DNA from: Allotamlana fucoidanivorans
GTDB lineage: Bacteria; Bacteroidota; Bacteroidia; Flavobacteriales; Flavobacteriaceae
Direction: 5' to 3'
Length of the DNA stretch: 64,000 bases
Assembly (NCBI RefSeq): GCF_045788535.1
Contig: NZ_CP074074.1
Location: forward strand, 2,046,001 to 2,110,000
In this document: piece after piece, positions 18,358 through 27,595 of the stretch
Position numbering within the stretch: position 1 is the stretch's first letter
Layout: every line of letters starts with the position of its first letter
Made by a program: the position numbers and the translations under genes
The notes under the pieces: model-generated
The model's database searches: none
Seen by the model: only the letters and a program-made list of their open reading frames with translations
What the model was told of the DNA's origin: nothing

Positions 18358-20340
18358 TTAAAAGTTAATTTGTGTTTCATCGGACCATAATCCCACATTA
18401 CCCCATATATCGATTGCTCTAATCTTATATCTACCTTTAACGGTTTCGGGTTTCCATGTATGTACGTAAGCACAATCAATTAAATTTCCAGCACTAACAA
18501 TTTTAAAATTGTCACTATCGTTTTCTGCAAAAGAAATCTCATAGCTCAACAAATCATCGTTTTCAATGTCATGCCATTGTATCATAATATCAGTTTCTCC
18601 TTGGAAACTGTTGTATTTTTTTAAAGTGGGTTTTTTAACTTTATTTATTTGATTCTTATGGGATCCAGAGATAAGAATTAAACTAACTGATGAAGGTGGC
18701 ATAGTAACTTCTAAATCAAGATTTCTATTGTTTGATTCGAAGGATACTATCGGTTCGTATACTGCAGGTTCTTGGAATCTCTTAATATTTTTTATTTGAT
18801 CTGAAGTTGGAAAGGAAGGGCCACCTTGTTCTATCCATTTTTCAAAAGGATTTCCATGGTTTTCATCAAGTCTATAATGCACCATTTTTCCTGATTTGAA
18901 AGGGAGGTTAACCAGTTCTAGTTTTAAATTTATTCCTTGTTTTTGAATTATTTTTTTTTCGTCATCAGTAATCCATGGGCGAGGTTCTCCGTTGTAATTA
19001 ATTTTTACTTCTGGTTTGTTGTAAATTAATACACCAATAAAGTCATTTCCTTTTATTGTAGGTATCACTCCTAAGTTATTGCCCTTTTTTGTAGAATAAC
19101 CTACATTTAAACTTTGATTGCCTAGTCTAGACAACAAACTCATTACAGTAAAAACAGGCTTTTTGATTAGGGAGAAATTGTTTTCGTTAAAAGGATTACT
19201 AAATCTTGCAAAGTGAGTTCTATGTTTCCAGTCTCCCATAAACCCATTATCATTGCTTAAAATTGAATAGTTGACGTTATTTTTCTCTACAAGTATTTTC
19301 TGGTGAAGATCTACGCTTTGAGCTACAAAACTGGCATACCAGGGACCAGAACGCCAATAAAAATCTCGACTCCACCCAACCAATGGATCCGCTTCATCAT
19401 TAACAAAAGGTTTGTCAATAAATTTTGGATGATTTTCTCGTATGTAATCAATAACTTTTTTTTCTTTATCCACCATATCTTGCGGTAATTGTTTGACATG
19501 TACAGAAATGAAATCAAGCCTGACTCCTTTTTCGCCAGTAAAATAGTTTGTTCCTGTGTCACAGTGTTCTAGAATAGAATTGAACATCTCTCCTAATCCA
19601 CCTTCAGATGTTCCAGGACCTCCGAATCTTAGTTGAGGATCAGCCTCTTTTAATCCTTCTGAACACGCATCATAGTAATTTGAAAAACTAACTGTATCAT
19701 ATGGCCAAAAATGCTCTATATTGGGTTCATTAGTAGTTTCAAAATACCACGATCTAACTTCTTCCTTACCATATCTTTCAATAAGATGTACTGCTAAGTC
19801 TTTTACAAGTCTTTTCCAAGCCAATAATTGATTATGATTTTTAAAATCATTAAAATAATCCTCGTAGTCTACTTTATAAGTTCCTTCTTTATCGTAGCGA
19901 ATCTGGTGCTCTTCAAGTTTTCCATTAAACAAGCCCATAAGTTCGAAAATTAATTTTTGATTGTTTGCAACCAGAACATCTAACGATTTGTCCAAAAGTG
20001 TCCAATCATAAACAACGTTTTTCGTACCTAAACCCTTTGTTCCAATGAGATTTAATAAGTAATGGGGTCTACTGTAAACTATTCCTGAGTTGTTTACAGA
20101 CCTTAGATAATTCATAGTTTGTTGCATATCTTTTCGCATCAAGACACTTCCAGGCGAATACCCAGTGCTTTTCCAAAAGTGGTAGAACTCTTGTTTACTA
20201 TTTGAGAAGTCTACTTTTCCTTTTACCAAATTAAAGTCTTGACCTATACTTTTTGTGCTATTTTGGGCTGGTTGTTTATCACAATTATAGATAAACATTA
20301 CCAAAGATAAAATAAGTAAGAGTTTGATGTTTTTCTTCAT
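18358..20340 (-). CDS. GH39 family glycoside hydrolase, lipoprotein
   Basis: 660 aa with a lipoprotein signal (Cys20 in YNC). The catalytic barrel has the GH39 acid/base Glu205 in FETTNEPN and the nucleophile Glu316 in FVNDEADP. Upstream blocks include GIVYSRPHYLLN and VYDWTLLDKSLD. GH39 holds beta-xylosidases and alpha-L-iduronidases; marine Bacteroidota also carry many uncharacterized members. A C-terminal fibronectin-like region (about 590-660: NKVKKPTLKKY to YKIRAIDIWGNVG) follows the barrel and its beta-sandwich. The neighbours are an MDR dehydrogenase upstream and an S1 sulfatase downstream. An iduronidase-like role would fit the uronate lyases of the locus, but this is a guess. Confidence 0.85.
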   Translation of the reverse strand: MKKNIKLLLILSLVMFIYNCDKQPAQNSTKSIGQDFNLVKGKVDFSNSKQEFYHFWKSTGYSPGSVLMRKDMQQTMNYLRSVNNSGIVYSRPHYLLNLIGTKGLGTKNVVYDWTLLDKSLDVLVANNQKLIFELMGLFNGKLEEHQIRYDKEGTYKVDYEDYFNDFKNHNQLLAWKRLVKDLAVHLIERYGKEEVRSWYFETTNEPNIEHFWPYDTVSFSNYYDACSEGLKEADPQLRFGGPGTSEGGLGEMFNSILEHCDTGTNYFTGEKGVRLDFISVHVKQLPQDMVDKEKKVIDYIRENHPKFIDKPFVNDEADPLVGWSRDFYWRSGPWYASFVAQSVDLHQKILVEKNNVNYSILSNDNGFMGDWKHRTHFARFSNPFNENNFSLIKKPVFTVMSLLSRLGNQSLNVGYSTKKGNNLGVIPTIKGNDFIGVLIYNKPEVKINYNGEPRPWITDDEKKIIQKQGINLKLELVNLPFKSGKMVHYRLDENHGNPFEKWIEQGGPSFPTSDQIKNIKRFQEPAVYEPIVSFESNNRNLDLEVTMPPSSVSLILISGSHKNQINKVKKPTLKKYNSFQGETDIMIQWHDIENDDLLSYEISFAENDSDNFKIVSAGNLIDCAYVHTWKPETVKGRYKIRAIDIWGNVGLWSDETQINF

Positions 20341-20373
20341 TCCATTATAATTAATGATTAGTTATTATTGTTT

Positions 20374-21429
20374 TTAAAACTCTTTTTTATTTTTCATATC
20401 ACAGTCAATCAATACATGAATTGCCTCTTTATCATTTTTATTATCTCTCAACTCAAAAGCTTTTTTGAGATCAGCTAATGAGAAAATATTTGTTACCATT
20501 TCTGATGTGTTTATAAGTCCGTCCAAAACCAATTGTACACCCTCATGAAAATATTTTCGCATTTGATTATCCGTTCTAGGTTCTGTAGAATATATATTTA
20601 TTCTTTTTCTATGCACCTTAAAAAAATCAATCGATTTATTACAAATTCCAATACATCCGTACATAACTATTTTACCACTAAAAGCGACAGTATCAATTGC
20701 ATCCACCATTCCATCACCATCCAATAGGCAAGGTATTACTATATCGAATCCTTCAGGAAATACTTCTCCAACTATATCCATAGTTGAAGTATATTCATTT
20801 GGAATTTTAAATGTATGTGTGGCACCATAAGATTGAGCTAATTTTAATTTTTTAATGTTTAAATCGGTAACGACGAGATTTTTAGGGTTATATAAACTTA
20901 TGACTTGGGTCATAATCAATCCGCTTACACCTTGCCCCATAATTAGGACATTCTTGTTTTCAGTAATTTCCGCAAGTTCTGCGGTATGGATAATACCCGG
21001 TAAAACTTCGATAAGGCTGATTTCCTTCATTGGGAACGATAAAGGAAGTTTTATTACATTAAAAGGTTTACATACTATATATTCAGCAAAAGCACCCCAA
21101 ACATATCTACACGCTACTTTATCACCTATTTGGAGACCTTTAACATTTTCCCCAACTTCGCAAACTATGCCTGAAACTTCATGACCTAATCTTGTTGGCA
21201 TTGATAAATATTCTGGTTTTCTTGAACCGCGATAAGTTTCTAGGTCTGAACCACATATGCCAACGTATTTTATTTGTATACATATTTCATCTCTATTGGG
21301 TTTAGGTATTTTCGCATAGGCTATTGATATATCATAAGGTGCTTCTAAAACTGCAACAGTCTGCGAATTTGGATGTTCTCTGTCAACCAATTCCAACTCT
21401 GCCAATTCCATTTGTGATGCCATAATCAA
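20374..21429 (-). CDS. Medium-chain dehydrogenase/reductase lacking the structural zinc site
   Basis: 351 aa MDR protein. The catalytic zinc residues are kept: Cys59 (GICGSD) and His83-Glu84 (LGHE). The usual four-cysteine structural zinc loop is absent; the chain runs GDKVACRYVWGAFAEYI, as in some sorbitol/threonine dehydrogenase-like and quinone-reductase-like MDRs. The cofactor loop is IMGQGVSGL. No signal peptide, so it is cytoplasmic. It starts directly after the upstream sulfatase stop (21430) with no gap, which means tight coupling. It probably oxidizes a monosaccharide or sugar acid freed by the GH39/sulfatase pair. Start at 21429, or at 21423 for MASQMEL. Confidence 0.8.
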   Translation of the reverse strand: MIMASQMELAELELVDREHPNSQTVAVLEAPYDISIAYAKIPKPNRDEICIQIKYVGICGSDLETYRGSRKPEYLSMPTRLGHEVSGIVCEVGENVKGLQIGDKVACRYVWGAFAEYIVCKPFNVIKLPLSFPMKEISLIEVLPGIIHTAELAEITENKNVLIMGQGVSGLIMTQVISLYNPKNLVVTDLNIKKLKLAQSYGATHTFKIPNEYTSTMDIVGEVFPEGFDIVIPCLLDGDGMVDAIDTVAFSGKIVMYGCIGICNKSIDFFKVHRKRINIYSTEPRTDNQMRKYFHEGVQLVLDGLINTSEMVTNIFSLADLKKAFELRDNKNDKEAIHVLIDCDMKNKKEF

Positions 21430-22944
21430 CTAATTTTTATTTTTATATATACCGAAATCACCTTGATCAATCAACTTCAATAGTTTTTGAACTATCATAG
21501 GCTCCTGTTTAGCAATATTGGTTGTCTCATTTGGGTCATTAATATGGTCGTATAGTTCAATATTCGGTTCTTCCTCATTTTCTCTAAAGTATTTTGTGAG
21601 CCTAAAACGTTCATTTCTTACACTAATACCACGGTTATAATAACTATAGGCAACGTTCGACCAATCAGGAGATTGAAATTTAAGAAGAGGAACTAAACTT
21701 TGACCGTCAAGACGATTAGGTTTTGAAAATCCACAAAGCTCCATTAAAGTAGGATACAAATCAATACTGCTAACAATTTCATTTACTTTAGACCCTTTCT
21801 TGATTTGAGGGGCTTTAATAATAAAAGTGCTTTTAAGTGACCTCTCAAATAATGTATGTTTTCCCCATATCCTATGGTCACCTAAATGCCAACCATGATC
21901 CCCCCAAAGTATAATAATCGTATTATCAGAAAGCCCTAATTGTTCAAGTTCGGTCATTAGCTTTCCAACCTGATTATCAATGTAACTAATAGAAGCATAA
22001 TAGGCATGAATTAGCTTTTTGGAGTAATGTTCGGATAAAGGTTTTTGAAGTGAGGCTTTTTCTTCTCCTTTTTTGTATTGATTTAGCTCATGACTGGAAT
22101 GTAGACTTTTTAAATTAACATTTTTTGGTATTTCGGGATTGGGAGAAGTTTTTATTTGATTACGGTCATATAAATCCCAGTACTTCTTGGGCGAATTAAA
22201 AGGCAGGTGTGGTTTGAAAAAACCAACGCCAAGAAAGAATGGTTCTTTTTTTTCAGAAAGTTCATTCAATTTTTTCAAGGCAGTTTTTAAAATTAAGCCA
22301 TCGGGATATCCTTCGTCTGAAACATTTGCCTTTTCATAAGGCTTTAAATTCTTGTTTTCGTCTGTTCTATTTTTACCTCCACTATAAGCAAAGAAACTAT
22401 TCCATCCAGTTCCCCAATTACCTAAATCCAGCAACATTTCATCCCAACTTTTTGGTAGCTCCCATTCAGTACCTATTTCATCCCCGTAACCATAAATCAA
22501 ACCATCAGGAGAGTGACTTATTTTACCAACACCAACTGTATAATATCCCTTTTGTCTCAGAAAATGAACAAATGATTCAGTTTTTGGGCTATCTTTTTGT
22601 TTAGCTATTTTTTCACTAAAAACTTCATTTGTAATGTCTATTGAGTCTCTAGGGAGTAGGCCTGTTAATAACCCAGCTCTGGATGCACCGCAAGTAGGAG
22701 CAGTAACAAAATGATTATTAAATACTACCCCCTCATTTCCTATTGCGTCTAAGTTTGGGGACTTTACGACTGTATTATTATATATTCCAAGATCAGGTCT
22801 TAAATCATCGATGGCAATAAAAAGAATATTATGCTGTTTTGCCTCTTTGGCTTTCGGTTTTTTTAAGCAACTAACAATCAAAATCATGCCAAGAAGAAAC
22901 GTAATTCTTAAAATTAACTTTATGGATAACTTGTTTAAATTCAC
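21430..22944 (-). CDS. S1 sulfatase, iduronate-2-sulfatase-like (S1_7-type), lipoprotein
   Basis: 504 aa. The lipobox is IVSC (Cys26). LFIAIDDLRPDLGIYN (Asp46-Asp47) is the typical start of the iduronate-2-sulfatase-like S1_7 group, and the formylglycine motif is PTCGASR with Cys85. GVGFFKPHLPFNSPKKYWDLY and LWGDHGWHLGDH are also typical. First gene of the minus-strand operon, so its promoter lies in the 767 bp divergent region. Known S1_7 members act on uronate 2-O-sulfate and on several algal glycans, so the exact ester is open. Confidence 0.92.
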   Translation of the reverse strand: MNLNKLSIKLILRITFLLGMILIVSCLKKPKAKEAKQHNILFIAIDDLRPDLGIYNNTVVKSPNLDAIGNEGVVFNNHFVTAPTCGASRAGLLTGLLPRDSIDITNEVFSEKIAKQKDSPKTESFVHFLRQKGYYTVGVGKISHSPDGLIYGYGDEIGTEWELPKSWDEMLLDLGNWGTGWNSFFAYSGGKNRTDENKNLKPYEKANVSDEGYPDGLILKTALKKLNELSEKKEPFFLGVGFFKPHLPFNSPKKYWDLYDRNQIKTSPNPEIPKNVNLKSLHSSHELNQYKKGEEKASLQKPLSEHYSKKLIHAYYASISYIDNQVGKLMTELEQLGLSDNTIIILWGDHGWHLGDHRIWGKHTLFERSLKSTFIIKAPQIKKGSKVNEIVSSIDLYPTLMELCGFSKPNRLDGQSLVPLLKFQSPDWSNVAYSYYNRGISVRNERFRLTKYFRENEEEPNIELYDHINDPNETTNIAKQEPMIVQKLLKLIDQGDFGIYKNKN

Positions 22945-23711
22945 TTTAGAAGATTTATATGATATTGTTTAGTATTATTAAGTCTTAAGAGATGATTTTT
23001 TTGTTCGGTTGATTAATCTACTCGGAAGAATCTCGGTAAACCCTAAAACCACAATAAGAATGTGGAATCAAATGTACCTCTAATTTTAGACATGTAAACT
23101 TTTAATTGTTTCAGAAATCACTACTTACGGTTACATGGGTTAATTGTCGGCTAATATTGCAAATTGAAAGAAAACAAATTGTTTAAATTTAGCAGTCCTT
23201 ATGTGCATTTTAAAGTAAAAGATAAATCAACTTATCAGTTCTAGTGATTCTTTAGTAAAAAATGTTTCGAGAACCATTTTGGTGCTAAAGACCTTATTCG
23301 CAATACAGGCTTTACTCATTTTAATCACAAAATTCATGAGAATTGACAGGGTTTTCTTAAAAATAACAACGGTTATTTGTCATTTAGATAAATATGGAAA
23401 TTAACTCATAATAATGATGATGGATTTAGCTTGATAAAGTACTTTTAACGATGTCCATTCATGGGTTTAGATCTAATCTTGCTTCATTGGTGCTTAAATG
23501 TTTAATTCTATTAAGCTTTAATGTAGTTCGGTTTTCGTTATAAAACCACTACGTTTAATTTCTTTTGTAGAAGCTCTAATTAAGATATTAGTTTCAATGG
23601 TCAAACTAGCTTTTTCTTGCTAATGTAACATGCGTACGGTTGATAAGTAACATTTATGCAGTTGTATTGAATGCAGAACCCCCACCTTTGCTATAAACAT
23701 TAAATTTTAAA
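22945..23711. other. Divergent intergenic region (767 bp)
   Basis: It separates the minus-strand sulfatase operon from the plus-strand ROK operon and must carry both promoters. I see no convincing TAnnTTTG promoter box. One short open stretch at 23248-23346 (32 codons, ending IHEN then a stop) has protein-like composition and may be a gene remnant, but it is too short to assign. No RNA gene or strong hairpin was seen. Confidence 0.6.
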
Positions 23712-24641
23712 ATGATCAAAAATGCTGTAATTGGTGTTGATTTGGGGGGGACTGCCATCAAGTATGGATTAATTAATGAGGACAAAGAAATTTTGTGGAG
23801 TGCTTCAAAGCCTTCTAAAGCAAGTGTGTCTGCAAGTGAAGTTGTGGACAATATTTTAGATTCAATACAAGAGGCTGTTAAAAAATCAAAAGAATTGGAG
23901 TTAGGTGTGGTGTCGATAGGTCTAGGTACACCAGGATTGGTAGAGAAAAGTAACATAGTTGTTGGAGGAGCTAATAATATCAAGGGGTGGAGCAATATTC
24001 CTCTTGGAAAAATTCTATCAATAAGAACAGGGATTAAAACTTTTATTGCAAATGATGCTGATATGATGGGGTTAGGAGAGTTTACACTAGCGCCAAATTA
24101 TCAACATGACTCAATGTTATTTATAACTCTAGGAACAGGTATTGGAGGTGCTATTTTTATTAATGGCGAACTGTTTAATGGTCATTACGGATTGGGAGGA
24201 GAATTAGGTTTGTTACCTATTGTTGTTGATGGACAAAGAAGCTATTGGGAAGATATTGCTTCAACCTCAGCTATGGTTAGAGAGTATGAAAAGGTTGCTT
24301 TGAAAGCCTCAGACAATATTAATGGTGAATACATTGTAGATAAATATTTTAAGAAGGATCCTATTGCAATAGAGATAATAGATCGGATTACACAGTACAT
24401 AGGTGTTGGACTTGCTGGATACGTAAATATTTTTAATCCCAAAAGAATAATAATTGGAGGAGGGGTATCACAAGCCGGCAGTTTTTTTATTGATAAGATT
24501 AAAAGGTATACTAAAGAAAATGCCTTAAAAGAGTCTTACAATGGTGTTGATATTCAAGTGGCTAAATTAGGAAATAAAGCAGGTTTTTTTGGAGCGGGCT
24601 TATTTGCATTTAAAAAAATACAGACAAAAGATGAAAAATAG
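23712..24641 (+). CDS. ROK family sugar kinase lacking the zinc-cysteine motif
   Basis: 309 aa. The ATP-binding start is GVDLGGTAIKYG (8-19), the catalytic Asp115 is in IANDADMMGLGE, and the phosphate loop is LGTGIGGAIF. The ROK signature helix follows HYGLGGELGLLP, but the CxCGxxGCxE zinc loop of most ROK kinases is missing; the chain goes on through VVDGQRSYWEDIASTSAM. It phosphorylates a hexose in the cytoplasm; the sugar cannot be read from sequence. The stop overlaps the start of the MFS gene by 11 bp, so it acts on the sugar that transporter brings in, perhaps galactose, glucose or an amino sugar freed by the locus. Confidence 0.86.
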   Translation: MIKNAVIGVDLGGTAIKYGLINEDKEILWSASKPSKASVSASEVVDNILDSIQEAVKKSKELELGVVSIGLGTPGLVEKSNIVVGGANNIKGWSNIPLGKILSIRTGIKTFIANDADMMGLGEFTLAPNYQHDSMLFITLGTGIGGAIFINGELFNGHYGLGGELGLLPIVVDGQRSYWEDIASTSAMVREYEKVALKASDNINGEYIVDKYFKKDPIAIEIIDRITQYIGVGLAGYVNIFNPKRIIIGGGVSQAGSFFIDKIKRYTKENALKESYNGVDIQVAKLGNKAGFFGAGLFAFKKIQTKDEK

Positions 24642-25869
24642 ATACTTAATAGTTGGATTGGTTTTACTGGTATTTTTTGTAATATCTTTTCTAACTAATA
24701 TTTTGGGCGCTATCAACCCAAATATTAAAGAAAGTTTTAATCTAGAATTTTCTTCCATGGGATTTATGACATTAGCCTTCTTTTCTGCATATGGTATTAT
24801 GTCTATTCCAGCAGGAATACTTGTTGAAAAATATAAAGAAAAGAAAATTATTCTTTCAGGTTTTATTTTAGCATGTACTGGTTCTTTTAGTTTTGCTATT
24901 TTTCCAACTTATGGCCTTTTTCTCTTTTCCTTGTTCTTAATTGGTACGGGAATGGCTATGCTGCAAGTTGCTATTAATCCGCTTTTAAGAGAGGCTGGAG
25001 GCAAGGAAAATTTCGCTTTCTACTCGGTGCTTGGGCAACTGTTTTTCGGTGTAGCTGGAGTGGTGGGACCCTACCTTTTCGTATATCTCATGGAGCATCT
25101 TGGTGACAAAAGTACATCTGATAAATTCATCTTGTTCTTATCGGGCTTTGTTTCTGAAAATATGAGTTGGGTAGTAATTTACTGGATTTTTGCTGCTGTT
25201 GCATTTATTATGGTGGTCGTAGTGTTGTTTGTAAACTTTCCCAACGTTGAATTAGAAGACAATGAGAAAATTGGAGGTCTGGAAGTTTTTAAAAATTTAA
25301 CTAAGAACAGAACGGTAATAGCTTTTTTCATAGGTATATTTTGCTATGTTGGATTTGAGCAAGGTGTTTCTTTCTGGATTTCACAATTTTTGGAAGTCTA
25401 TCACAAGGTTGACTCTGAAACAACTGGAGCAGCCGTAGTAGGAAACTTTTGGGGCTTCCTAACTGTTGGCTGTTTCTTAGGACTGGTAATATTAAAATTC
25501 TTAGACAGTAAAAAAGTTTTGATAATCTTTTCCTTTTTCGCCTTTTTGAGTTTAACTCTCGCACTTTTTGGTAATAAACAAATGGCAATTCTTTCTTTTC
25601 CTGCAGTTGGATTTTTTGCATCTATAATGTGGTCTGTAATTTTTTCTTTAGCATTAAATTCTGTCGATAAATATCATGGTTCATTTGCGGGGATTTTATG
25701 TACAGGTATAGTTGGTGGTGCAATAGTACCTTTTATAATTGGAGGGTTAAGTGAAGTTCTTGATCTAAGGTTTGGAATGATTTTTAATTATATGACTCTC
25801 GCATATATTTTTTCAATTGGGATTTGGGCAAAACCACTCGTAAATAATAAAACTATAGGGTCTAAATAA
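24631..25869 (+). CDS. FucP-like MFS sugar permease
   Basis: 412 aa with about 12 membrane helices, starting MKNRYLIVGLVLLVFFVISF. It belongs to the FucP/sugar:H+ symporter branch: LGAINPNIKESF, FFSAYGIMSIPAGILVEKY and AINPLLREAGG match that branch. I use the ATG at 24631, which overlaps the ROK gene by 11 bp; an in-frame start at 24589 only extends into the kinase gene. It likely imports a neutral monosaccharide for the adjacent ROK kinase. It differs from the FucP at 6958, so the locus has two separate sugar uptake-and-entry routes. Confidence 0.85.
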   Translation: MKNRYLIVGLVLLVFFVISFLTNILGAINPNIKESFNLEFSSMGFMTLAFFSAYGIMSIPAGILVEKYKEKKIILSGFILACTGSFSFAIFPTYGLFLFSLFLIGTGMAMLQVAINPLLREAGGKENFAFYSVLGQLFFGVAGVVGPYLFVYLMEHLGDKSTSDKFILFLSGFVSENMSWVVIYWIFAAVAFIMVVVVLFVNFPNVELEDNEKIGGLEVFKNLTKNRTVIAFFIGIFCYVGFEQGVSFWISQFLEVYHKVDSETTGAAVVGNFWGFLTVGCFLGLVILKFLDSKKVLIIFSFFAFLSLTLALFGNKQMAILSFPAVGFFASIMWSVIFSLALNSVDKYHGSFAGILCTGIVGGAIVPFIIGGLSEVLDLRFGMIFNYMTLAYIFSIGIWAKPLVNNKTIGSK

Positions 25870-25948
25870 ATATCTTTTTAAAAATTCTCAATTAAAGTAT
25901 ATGACCATATGTTTCTAGTTCAAAAAATTTAATTCGTAATATAATATA

Positions 25949-27463
25949 ATGAACAAAAAAAAATGCTTAAAAATAGTTTTGTTAATGGGATTAGTTTTTC
26001 AGTTAATTTCTTGTGAAAAAGAAACTAAAAAACGCAAAAATTCCAAAAAACCAAACATCCTCATTTTAATGAGTGACAATCATTCGTGGAATCATTTAGG
26101 AGCTTACGGTAACGAGGTTCTCAAAACACCGAATATTGACGCAGTGGCGAATAAAGGAGTACAGTTTGAAAATGCTTATTGTGCTTCACCTTCATGTTCA
26201 CCAGCTCGAGCAGCAATGTTAACAGGGCAGGATGTATGGAGACTAGGAGAGGGGGCAAATCTCTGGGCAAGTTTCCCTAAGGAGAAGGTATATACAAAAC
26301 TTATGTCTGAAGCTGGTTATCATGTAGGGATTGAGGGAAAAGGCTGGGGACCAGGTAATGCTTCAGAAAATGGGTGGGAGTATAACCCTGGAGGCGAAAG
26401 ATATGATTCTTTTGAAGAGTTTTATAACGAGATTGAAAAAGGACAACCATGGATGTATTGGTATAGCAGTAGAGACCCGCATAGACCATTTAGAAGAAAT
26501 GGATGGAAAAAATCTGGTTTAGACTTGTCTAAAATAAAAGTTCCATCTTACCTCCCAGACTCGGAAGAAGTAAGAAAAGATATTGCGGATTATTATAACG
26601 AGATTCAGCTTTTTGATAAGGAAGTTGCTTCTTATTTAGCGCTTGTTGGAGAAATGGGGGAGCTTGAAAACACAATAGTTATAATTTGTAGTGACAATGG
26701 TTGGCAAATGCCAAGAGGGTTAGCTAATTTGTATGATGCAGGAACTAAAATTCCATTAATTATATCATGGCCAAAACACTATAAAGGAGGAAGGGAAATT
26801 ACTGATTTTGTTAGTTTAAATGATTTTGCTCCTACATTTTTAGAACTTGCAGGTATTAAAGTTCCTGAGGAAATGACGGCCAAAAGTCTACTCCCTATTC
26901 TCACTTCTAATGACGAAGGAAGAATAGAGGAAGAAAGAGATTTTTTTGTTATGGCAAGAGAACGCCATGCTTTTGTTCGCAAAAATGGTCTGGGCTATCC
27001 AGGGCGAGCAATACGCACTGATGACTATTTATATATTCGGAATTATGAGTCTGATCGTTGGCCAGCCGGTGACCCTCCGTTATATGGAGATGTAGATGCC
27101 CATATGTTACAATATCCTTGCGCTACTAAATTCTATATTTTAGAACACCAGAACAAAGATGAAATTAAACCATATTTTGATTTGGCATTCTCAAAAAGAC
27201 CTTATGAAGAATTATTCGATCTTAAGAATGATCCAGAACAAATAAATAATGTGGCAGGTAATCCTAAATATGCTAAAATTAAAGAGGAACTATCAAATAA
27301 ATTAACTGATTATCTCGTGAAAACTGGAGACCCAAGGGAGACAGATGTCAATTTTGATTGGGATAATGTGCAATATTTCATGGAAGGAGATAAGTACCCA
27401 AAGCCAAGTTTGAAAGCTATCGAGGTTCTTGGCTTAAAAGAAGAATATGATTACACCGACTAA
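25949..27463 (+). CDS. S1 sulfatase, sulfamidase-like group, lipoprotein
   Basis: 504 aa. The lipobox is LISC (Cys22). Metal-site region ILILMSDNHSWNHLGAYGN has Asp-Asn in place of the usual Asp-Asp. The formylglycine motif is PSCSPAR with Cys83. ICSDNGWQMPRG and DFAPTFLELAG follow, as in the group around N-sulfoglucosamine sulfohydrolase. Located 79 bp after the MFS gene and before a second sulfatase and the heparinase II-like lyase, so it probably desulfates products of that lyase. Sulfamidase activity is a reasonable guess but not proven by motif reading. Confidence 0.9.
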   Translation: MNKKKCLKIVLLMGLVFQLISCEKETKKRKNSKKPNILILMSDNHSWNHLGAYGNEVLKTPNIDAVANKGVQFENAYCASPSCSPARAAMLTGQDVWRLGEGANLWASFPKEKVYTKLMSEAGYHVGIEGKGWGPGNASENGWEYNPGGERYDSFEEFYNEIEKGQPWMYWYSSRDPHRPFRRNGWKKSGLDLSKIKVPSYLPDSEEVRKDIADYYNEIQLFDKEVASYLALVGEMGELENTIVIICSDNGWQMPRGLANLYDAGTKIPLIISWPKHYKGGREITDFVSLNDFAPTFLELAGIKVPEEMTAKSLLPILTSNDEGRIEEERDFFVMARERHAFVRKNGLGYPGRAIRTDDYLYIRNYESDRWPAGDPPLYGDVDAHMLQYPCATKFYILEHQNKDEIKPYFDLAFSKRPYEELFDLKNDPEQINNVAGNPKYAKIKEELSNKLTDYLVKTGDPRETDVNFDWDNVQYFMEGDKYPKPSLKAIEVLGLKEEYDYTD

Positions 27464-27595
27464 AAGTAATGAACAAAATCTAGGTTTGGTCAGGATTATA
27501 TTTGGTATAATAGGCAAGTAGGGGAAATAAACTAAAATTATTCTAAATGTTTTCAAAAAATCAAAGATGAAAAATATTTAATCTTGAAAGAATTT

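Noticed and set aside
18345..18479. N-terminal extension of the sulfatase into the GH39 gene
   Set aside because: It would bury the lipoprotein signal inside the protein; the ATG at 18344 gives a proper signal and lipobox.
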